DNA from: Telluribacter sp035998675
GTDB taxonomy: Bacteria > Bacteroidota > Bacteroidia > Cytophagales > Spirosomataceae
Reading direction: 5' to 3'
Length of the DNA: 64,000 nucleotides
NCBI RefSeq assembly: GCF_035998675.1
Contig: NZ_DASYHI010000024.1
Coordinates: 62,001 to 126,000 of the forward strand
This document shows positions 59,054 through 64,000 of the stretch, one piece after another (position 1 is the first letter of the stretch; every line of letters begins with the position of its first letter). The notes under the pieces are model-generated. The model was given only the letters and a program-made list of their open reading frames with translations. It made no database searches and was not told the origin of the DNA. Both the position numbers and the translations under genes were made by a program.

Positions 59054-60121
59054 ATGAACAGTAGTGATTTCAAGTTTGAGCTTTTCTTTGATTCATCACC
59101 AGATTTGCTATGTATTGCCGGATACGATGGGTACTTTAAACGGATAAATCCTGCCGTGTCAAACCTGCTGGGCTACACCATGGAGGAATTGTACGCCCGG
59201 CCGATCAATGATTTTGTTTATGAGGAAGACAAAGAGATTACCTCCAGGTTCCGGAAAGAGCTTACCCGCTCCAAACCCCTTTTAAATTTTGAGAACCGGT
59301 ACGTAACCAAGCAGGGAAATATTCTGTGGCTGTCATGGACGTCACTCCCGGTAGAAAGCGACCAGTTGATTTTTGCCATTGCCAAAAATATTACCCACAA
59401 AAAAAGACTGGAAGAAGAAAGGAATACCCTGCTGGCGGATCTTACCAAGATTAATAAAGATCTGAAGCAGTTAACCTATACTACCTCCCACGACTTGAGG
59501 TCGCCGGTCAGTAATTTGCTGTCTATTTTAAGTTTGATTGATAATTCCCGAATCAGCGATCCCGAAACGATTCAATTAATAGGTATTTTAAAAATAACCG
59601 GCGAGGAACTGAAAGATACCCTGAATAACTACGTGGATGTACTAAGCCAAAATGAGCGCCTGCACGCCGCTATTGAAGAAGTAGACTTACAGGAAAGTTT
59701 GAATAATGTACTTCTTTCCATTTCTTTTTTAATCCAAACCGCCGGAGTTACCGTCCAGGCCGACTTTTCGAGGCTGGACAAAGTAAAGTTTAATAAGGTA
59801 TACATGGAAAGTGTGTTCCTGAATCTTTTAACTAATTCCATAAAGTACGCGCGTCCCGATTGCCTGCCCGTAATTTCGATTTTCTCTGAAAAAATAAACG
59901 GGATAAACCGGCTGGTAGTCGCAGATAATGGAATGGGGTTTGATATGCAGAAAGTAAAGGACCGGATTTTTGGATTGCACCAAAAGTTTCACAACCACAC
60001 CGACAGCAAAGGCATTGGCCTTTACTTGGTGTTCAATCACGTAACCAGCTTGGCCGGCCAAATCAGCGTAGAAAGTACCATCAACGAAGGGACAAAATTT
60101 ATCATTTCATTCCAGGAGTAA
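59054..60121 (+). CDS. Soluble PAS-domain sensor histidine kinase
   Basis: A 355-residue kinase without membrane segments: PAS domain (residues 1 to about 115; FFDSSPDLLCIAGYDGYFKR, INPAVSNLLGYTMEELYARP), HisKA-type dimerisation with the phospho-His in LTYTTSHDLRSPVSNLLSIL near residue 145, and an HATPase domain with N box VFLNLLTNSIKYARPDCLPV, G1 LVVADNGMGFDMQ and G2-like SKGIGLYLVFNHV. The receptor signal would be cytoplasmic. The two receiver proteins just upstream are plausible partners, although this gene has its own promoter. Confidence 0.93.
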   Translation: MNSSDFKFELFFDSSPDLLCIAGYDGYFKRINPAVSNLLGYTMEELYARPINDFVYEEDKEITSRFRKELTRSKPLLNFENRYVTKQGNILWLSWTSLPVESDQLIFAIAKNITHKKRLEEERNTLLADLTKINKDLKQLTYTTSHDLRSPVSNLLSILSLIDNSRISDPETIQLIGILKITGEELKDTLNNYVDVLSQNERLHAAIEEVDLQESLNNVLLSISFLIQTAGVTVQADFSRLDKVKFNKVYMESVFLNLLTNSIKYARPDCLPVISIFSEKINGINRLVVADNGMGFDMQKVKDRIFGLHQKFHNHTDSKGIGLYLVFNHVTSLAGQISVESTINEGTKFIISFQE

Positions 60122-60195
60122 AGGATAAGCGTCCCAAAACCAATTAAAAACATCCGGTTATTCCTGCGGCACAGTCTCCGGCCAAACGTAAACCA

Positions 60196-61266
60196 TCAGG
60201 GTTTGCTTCGACTTCTTTTGATTAACCGGTGAATGTACCGTAGCTTATCTACTACCGGCCTGGTAAATACTTCGGGGAGCAGATCGGGGAGCCCCAGGGC
60301 CCGGTTAACTTCATTTACCCGGATACTTAAATCTACGTAGCGGCTCAGCAATTGCTCAAGCTGTATATCCTGCAGGTCTTCACCGGGCATTTCCAGCAGT
60401 TCGGTATTATCGGCCGTATCCAGTACCGCGATCATATCCAGGTAGGTGTTCCAGGTTTCGGCAAAGTCTTCCCAGGAGTGCATGGTGGCATAGGCGCTGA
60501 TGTAGCTCTCCTGCCAGTTGGGCTTAGGGCCGTTTTTATAGTAGTGGTCCAGGGCTTCGCTGTAGGTGGGTGATTTGTGGTCGCCAAAGACGGCCTTATA
60601 CGCTTTTTCATCTTTCCCCTGTACCAGCAACTGCCAGTAGTAGTGGCCCACTTCGTGCCGGAAATGTCCGATGAGCGTCCGCTGGGTTTCGCCAAAGGCC
60701 ACACGCAGTTTTTCGCGCTCTACCGGGTCTGCTTCCTGAATATTGATGGTGATTTTCCCATTGGCATGCCCGGTATATACTTTTTCGCCTTTCCCAATGG
60801 TAAGCCACCCCAACCGGGTGGGCTCGATGTCTTGTTTGAAGTCGAACGAAAGGGGCAGCTCCAGCTGCTCGTTTCTGGAGCTGTAGGGCAAGCCTATCAG
60901 GTCAAGCAGATACAGCAGGCGCCTTTTGGCAACTTCCAGCATGTACCATTTGGCCAGATTGCCCTCTACCGACAGGTCGGGTATGGTTTCGGTGAGGTGG
61001 CAGTAATCACACAAGGGCAGTTGCGACGGTTGCTGACCGGTGTTTTCGACCATCCGGTTGCAGACATAATGGGTAGCATAGTTATAGCATTTTACCAGAC
61101 TGGAGCGGCAGTCCGGATTGGTACACCGGTAACCGCTGCCTTCATCGGGCTCCATGGCGTGCATTCCCTGACAAACCGGGCACCAGCCTACCTCCCGCTT
61201 ACAGGAGAGGCACAGCGAATTTTCAAAGAATAGTTTATTGCCGCAGCCGCAGTGAAAAGTTTTCAT
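60196..61266 (-). CDS. Zinc-binding metallopeptidase family protein (Peptidase_Mx type)
   Basis: A 356-residue cytoplasmic protein: N-terminal zinc-ribbon region with four CxxC pairs (CGCGNKLFFENSLCLSCKRE, WCPVCQGM, CTNPDCRSS, LPLCDYCHLTE) and a C-terminal metallopeptidase with HEVGH in IGHFRHEVGHYYWQLLVQ near residue 214, followed by TMHSWEDFAETWNTYLDMI. This domain layout is typical of the family with unknown physiological substrate. The frame is open from 61311, but the ATG at 61266 (MKTFHCGCGNKLF) fits. Confidence 0.88.
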   Translation of the reverse strand: MKTFHCGCGNKLFFENSLCLSCKREVGWCPVCQGMHAMEPDEGSGYRCTNPDCRSSLVKCYNYATHYVCNRMVENTGQQPSQLPLCDYCHLTETIPDLSVEGNLAKWYMLEVAKRRLLYLLDLIGLPYSSRNEQLELPLSFDFKQDIEPTRLGWLTIGKGEKVYTGHANGKITINIQEADPVEREKLRVAFGETQRTLIGHFRHEVGHYYWQLLVQGKDEKAYKAVFGDHKSPTYSEALDHYYKNGPKPNWQESYISAYATMHSWEDFAETWNTYLDMIAVLDTADNTELLEMPGEDLQDIQLEQLLSRYVDLSIRVNEVNRALGLPDLLPEVFTRPVVDKLRYIHRLIKRSRSKP

Positions 61267-61286
61267 TTTAATAAGTACCGGATAAA

Positions 61287-61322
61287 TTAAATGGCAGGCG
61301 CTACACAACACCTGCCATTTAA
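61287..61322 (-). terminator. Terminator after the S9 peptidase gene
   Basis: TTAAATGGCAGG (61287-61298) and CCTGCCATTTAA (61311-61322) form a perfect 12-bp stem, loop 12 bases, then TTTATCC on the minus strand. It is 71 bp beyond the stop at 61394. Confidence 0.75.
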
Positions 61323-61393
61323 CAATGCTTTTTAACTTATGTTTCGCAGTCGGAACGGCTTATGCTTAAAGGCATTCTGCCCGTACAAGGCGT

Positions 61394-63469
61394 TTACCCT
61401 ACCTTCTCCGCCAGCCCCAGCACAAACGCATAGTCCAGCGCTATATCGTGCAGGCGCTTGAAACGGCCCGAGGCACCGCCGTGGCCGGTTTCCATGTCGC
61501 AGTGCAGCAGAATCAGGTTATTGTCCGTTTTTAGTTCCCGCAGCCTCGCTACCCACTTGGCCGGTTCCCAGTACTGTACCTGCGAGTCGTGGAAGCCAGT
61601 GGTAACAAGCAGGTGCGGGTACACCTGCGGCCTGACATTGTCGTAGGGCGAGTACGACTTCATGATGTCGTAAAAGGGCTTTTCATTGGGATTGCCCCAC
61701 TCTTCATATTCGCCGGTCGTGAGCGGAATGGTTTCGTCAAGCATGGTAGTGACTACGTCTACAAAGGGTACCTGCGCGACCATACCTTTATACAGTTCCG
61801 GAGCCAGGTTGGCCACCGCGCCCATCAACAAGCCTCCGGCGCTGCCGCCCATGGCAAACAACCCATCAGGCGAGGTCCAGCCCTCGCTGATCAGGTACTT
61901 TGAGCAGTCAATAAAGTCGTGGAAGGTATTCATCTTGCGCAGCAGGCGGCCCCCTTCGTACCAGGCCCGGCCCATTTCCTGTCCGCCCCGGATGTGGCAG
62001 ATGGCGTAGGCAAAGCCCCGGTCGAGCAGGCTCAGCCTCGCCGAGCTGAACATGGGGTCCATAGAAGCGCCGTAGGAACCGTAGGCGTACTGGAGCAACG
62101 GTCCCTGCCCATTACGTACGAAGTCTTTTCGGTACACCAGCGAAACAGGTACCCGGGCACCGTCACGGGCGGGGGCGTACTGGCGCTCGGTCACATAATT
62201 ATTCTTGTCAAAGTCACCTACTACCTCCTGCTCTTTGAGCAGGGTTCGGGTGCGGTTCTCCATGTCGTAGTCGTAGGTAGAGTTGGGCGTCGTGAGGGAC
62301 GTATACCCATAACGCAGTACCGAGGTCTGGAAGTCGGGGTTGGCGCTCAGGTAGGCGGTATAGGCCGGTTCGCCGAAATTCAGGTAGTGCTCTCCGCCCG
62401 ACTGCTGGTCCATGATACGGATGTGCAGCAGGCCTTCCTTCCGCTCCTGCACCACCAGGTACTTTGCAAATACCTCAATGCCTTCCAGGTACACGTCGGG
62501 CCGGTGGGAGAGTACCTCCTGCCACTGTCCGGTATCCTGTACGTTATCTTCCGGCGCTTTTACCAGCTTGAAGTTTTCGGCCCCGTTATGGTTCGTGACC
62601 ACGTAGAATGTATTTTCATAATGCTCCAGGGAGTACTCGTGCCCGCGCTGCCGGGGTATGGCAACCCGGAAGGTACCCGCCGGTATGGCGGCGGGCAGCA
62701 GGTGGTACTCGGTGGCTACCCCATTATGGTCGGCCACCAGCGCTACGTACTTTTTGGACTTCATACGGTACAGCCCCAGGTAGTACTGGTCGTCGGCTTC
62801 TTCGTACAATAGTACGTCGTCCCGTACGTCGGTACCCAGCACGTGCCGCCATACCTGGTACCCCAGTAGCGTATCTACATCTTTCCGAATGTAAAAAAGA
62901 GTCTTGTTATCAGCAGCCCAGGCGTAATTACCGCCTTCGGTGTTGGGAATAACGTCAGCGTACCACTCGCCGGTAGTCAGGTTGCGGAAGCGCAGGGTAT
63001 AAAGTCGGCGGCTGACGGTATCTTCTCCAATGGCCGCGATGGTTTCATCGTCGCTTATTTCGGGAAATGTAGCCTGATAGTACCCCTGCCCCGCGGCTTG
63101 CTGGTTCAGGTCCAGCATGAGTTCTTCGGTGGCTTCCATGGTCTGGAACTTCCGGCAATAAAACGGGTACTCGGCCCCTTCTTCAAACCGGGAATAGTAC
63201 CAGTAGTTGCCGTCTTTGTAGGGAACTGACTCGTCTTTTTCCTTTATCCGGGCTTTCATTTCCTGAAACAGGGCTTCCCGAAAACCTTTGAGGGGCGCCA
63301 GTACCTGTTCTGTATACTGGTTTTCGGCTTCCAGGTGGGTTACCACATCCAGGTTTTCCCGTTCGCGCAGCCAGTAGTAGGCATCCGTGCGTGCGTCGCC
63401 ATGCAGGGTCATAACCTTTTCTATTTTAGCTGGTTGTGGAGGTAGGGGGCTGGTGTTAAAATAATTCAT
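61394..63469 (-). CDS. ptrB: Oligopeptidase B-like S9 serine peptidase
   Basis: A prolyl oligopeptidase family (S9A) enzyme of 691 residues without signal peptide: N-terminal seven-bladed propeller (from PPQPAKIEKVMTLHGDARTD, DAYYWLRERENLDVVTHLEA) and C-terminal alpha/beta hydrolase. Catalytic Ser is in FAMGGSAGGLLMGAVANLAP near residue 535, Asp in the TTGFHDSQVQYWEP segment, His in METGHGGASGRF near the end. The RGGQEMGRAWYEGGRLLRKM motif is typical of oligopeptidase B, which cleaves small peptides after basic residues. No clear promoter box within 80 bp upstream. Confidence 0.92.
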   Translation of the reverse strand: MNYFNTSPLPPQPAKIEKVMTLHGDARTDAYYWLRERENLDVVTHLEAENQYTEQVLAPLKGFREALFQEMKARIKEKDESVPYKDGNYWYYSRFEEGAEYPFYCRKFQTMEATEELMLDLNQQAAGQGYYQATFPEISDDETIAAIGEDTVSRRLYTLRFRNLTTGEWYADVIPNTEGGNYAWAADNKTLFYIRKDVDTLLGYQVWRHVLGTDVRDDVLLYEEADDQYYLGLYRMKSKKYVALVADHNGVATEYHLLPAAIPAGTFRVAIPRQRGHEYSLEHYENTFYVVTNHNGAENFKLVKAPEDNVQDTGQWQEVLSHRPDVYLEGIEVFAKYLVVQERKEGLLHIRIMDQQSGGEHYLNFGEPAYTAYLSANPDFQTSVLRYGYTSLTTPNSTYDYDMENRTRTLLKEQEVVGDFDKNNYVTERQYAPARDGARVPVSLVYRKDFVRNGQGPLLQYAYGSYGASMDPMFSSARLSLLDRGFAYAICHIRGGQEMGRAWYEGGRLLRKMNTFHDFIDCSKYLISEGWTSPDGLFAMGGSAGGLLMGAVANLAPELYKGMVAQVPFVDVVTTMLDETIPLTTGEYEEWGNPNEKPFYDIMKSYSPYDNVRPQVYPHLLVTTGFHDSQVQYWEPAKWVARLRELKTDNNLILLHCDMETGHGGASGRFKRLHDIALDYAFVLGLAEKVG

Positions 63470-63602
63470 CGTATAACTTTTCCGGGTTTCTGTCGGTTTT
63501 GATTTTTAAGAGTATACAATTAAATAAAATTCTTGCCTAATTTAGTTTCTTAATTGTACTTTCCGGCCCGGCACCTCGTTACTTCAGGCACTCTAAGCGG
63601 TG

Positions 63603-63610
63603 TATCTTTG
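63603..63610 (+). promoter_or_regulatory. -7 box TATCTTTG of the M28 peptidase gene
   Basis: Exact TAnnTTTG match, 60 bp before the ATG at 63670. No clear -33 TTG. Confidence 0.55.
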
Positions 63611-63669
63611 TTTATACAAAAATCTATATTCTAGTAAGTTACCGTTTGAAATTGATTGATTTACTAATC

Positions 63670-64000
63670 ATGAAAAAAAGAATATTGGTTGCCGTAGTGG
63701 GCGGCCTTTGTGTTGTGTTAGCCGGATTCCGCACCGAAGAAAGCGAATGGGAAAAAGCCTTTAGCCGGATCGATACGGAAGTTAGAAAAAACAGCCGGGC
63801 CTACCAGACCCTGGGCGAAGCTACGCAGCAAATCGGGCATCGGCTGACGGGGAGCAGCAATGGACGCAACGCCGAAGAGTACGCCTACAAACTCCTCAAA
63901 AGCTACGGTTTTAGTGACGTGAAGTACCAGCCGTTCGAGGTGGTATCCTGGATGCGCGATACCGTTACGCTTAGCATAGTACCCAAGAGCAGCGACAACT
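63670..64000 (+). CDS. M28 family peptidase, N-terminal part (runs off the window)
   Basis: The first 110 codons, open to the end of the window. It has a signal peptide (KKRILVAVVGGLCVVLAGFR) followed by the pattern seen in exported M28 aminopeptidases (carboxypeptidase Q-like): IDTEVRKNSRAYQTLGEATQ, then IGHRLTGSSNGRNAEEYAYK, then LKSYGFSDVKYQPFEVVSW. The zinc-binding domain lies beyond the window, so the family call rests on the N-terminal motif HRLTGS-x-N-x-x-AEEYA. Confidence 0.75.
   Translation, partial: MKKRILVAVVGGLCVVLAGFRTEESEWEKAFSRIDTEVRKNSRAYQTLGEATQQIGHRLTGSSNGRNAEEYAYKLLKSYGFSDVKYQPFEVVSWMRDTVTLSIVPKSSDN

Noticed and set aside
1..64000. tRNA, rRNA or CRISPR arrays
   Set aside because: Spacers were scanned for T-arm-like GGTTCGAAT sequences, cloverleaf pairings and regularly spaced direct repeats; none was found. 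The only tandem repeats are at 26908 and 32188, and these have no spacers.

Overview
The window looks like a chromosomal segment of a Bacteroidota bacterium, most likely of the order Cytophagales (the Spirosoma/Dyadobacter side). Supporting signs are type IX secretion genes (porU, porV), TonB-dependent receptor and SusD-independent lipoprotein pairing, heptaprenylglyceryl-type phosphate synthase, DUF6702, DUF349 and Peptidase_Mx family proteins, almost no Shine-Dalgarno sequences, and repeated Bacteroidota-type -7 boxes (TAnnTTTG). Base composition is near 50% GC. The tetramer GTAC, mostly inside GGTAC, is strikingly over-used on both strands, in all codon phases and in spacers. No rRNA, tRNA, prophage or CRISPR was seen.

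Layout. 1-3300: a gene tail, then the three-gene proton-translocating transhydrogenase operon pntAA-pntAB-pntB with a strong terminator. 3350-7060: an accessory patch with an alginate-lyase-family enzyme, three related small lipoproteins (two in a 667-bp tandem duplication with a hypervariable centre) and a decayed type IX secretion cargo gene. 7100-13700: gatB, a TlpA-type thioredoxin lipoprotein-like protein, an orphan EF-Tu domain-3-like protein, proC, purB and an aquaglyceroporin. 13950-20640: an M16-like protein lacking its zinc site, porV, porU and a SprT-like metalloprotein. 20700-25520: a tiny lipoprotein, GGGP synthase, two membrane proteins and the histidine genes hisH-hisA-hisF-hisIE. 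25860-34100: DUF72 protein, a frameshifted membrane protein behind a tandem-repeat promoter, an M14 carboxypeptidase, a TonB-dependent receptor with a beta-helix lipoprotein, and a 161-bp MITE-like element. 34130-38740: rseP, a DUF6702 protein and lon.

38870-51270 is a hexuronate utilisation region: uxaB on the plus strand, a DUF748 protein, then on the minus strand uxuA-uxaC-exuT and kdgK-eda-sulfatase, followed by an orphan ECF sigma factor and a divergent LacI-type regulator. Uronates would enter by ExuT, be isomerised by UxaC and end as pyruvate and glyceraldehyde-3-phosphate through UxuA, KdgK and Eda; fructuronate reductase (UxuB) and altronate dehydratase (UxaA) are not in the window. 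51260-64000: DUF349 protein, ettA, a DUF433/DUF5615 toxin-antitoxin pair, a PD40 lipoprotein, xylulokinase, two stand-alone response regulators with a soluble PAS histidine kinase, a zinc-binding metallopeptidase, an oligopeptidase B-like S9 peptidase and the 5' part of an M28 peptidase gene.

No clearly new multi-gene system was found. The most noteworthy signals are the GTAC excess, the mosaic tandem lipoproteins, the orphan EF-Tu-domain protein, the 18-bp tandem repeat abutting a promoter, and the incomplete hexuronate pathway with two regulators.
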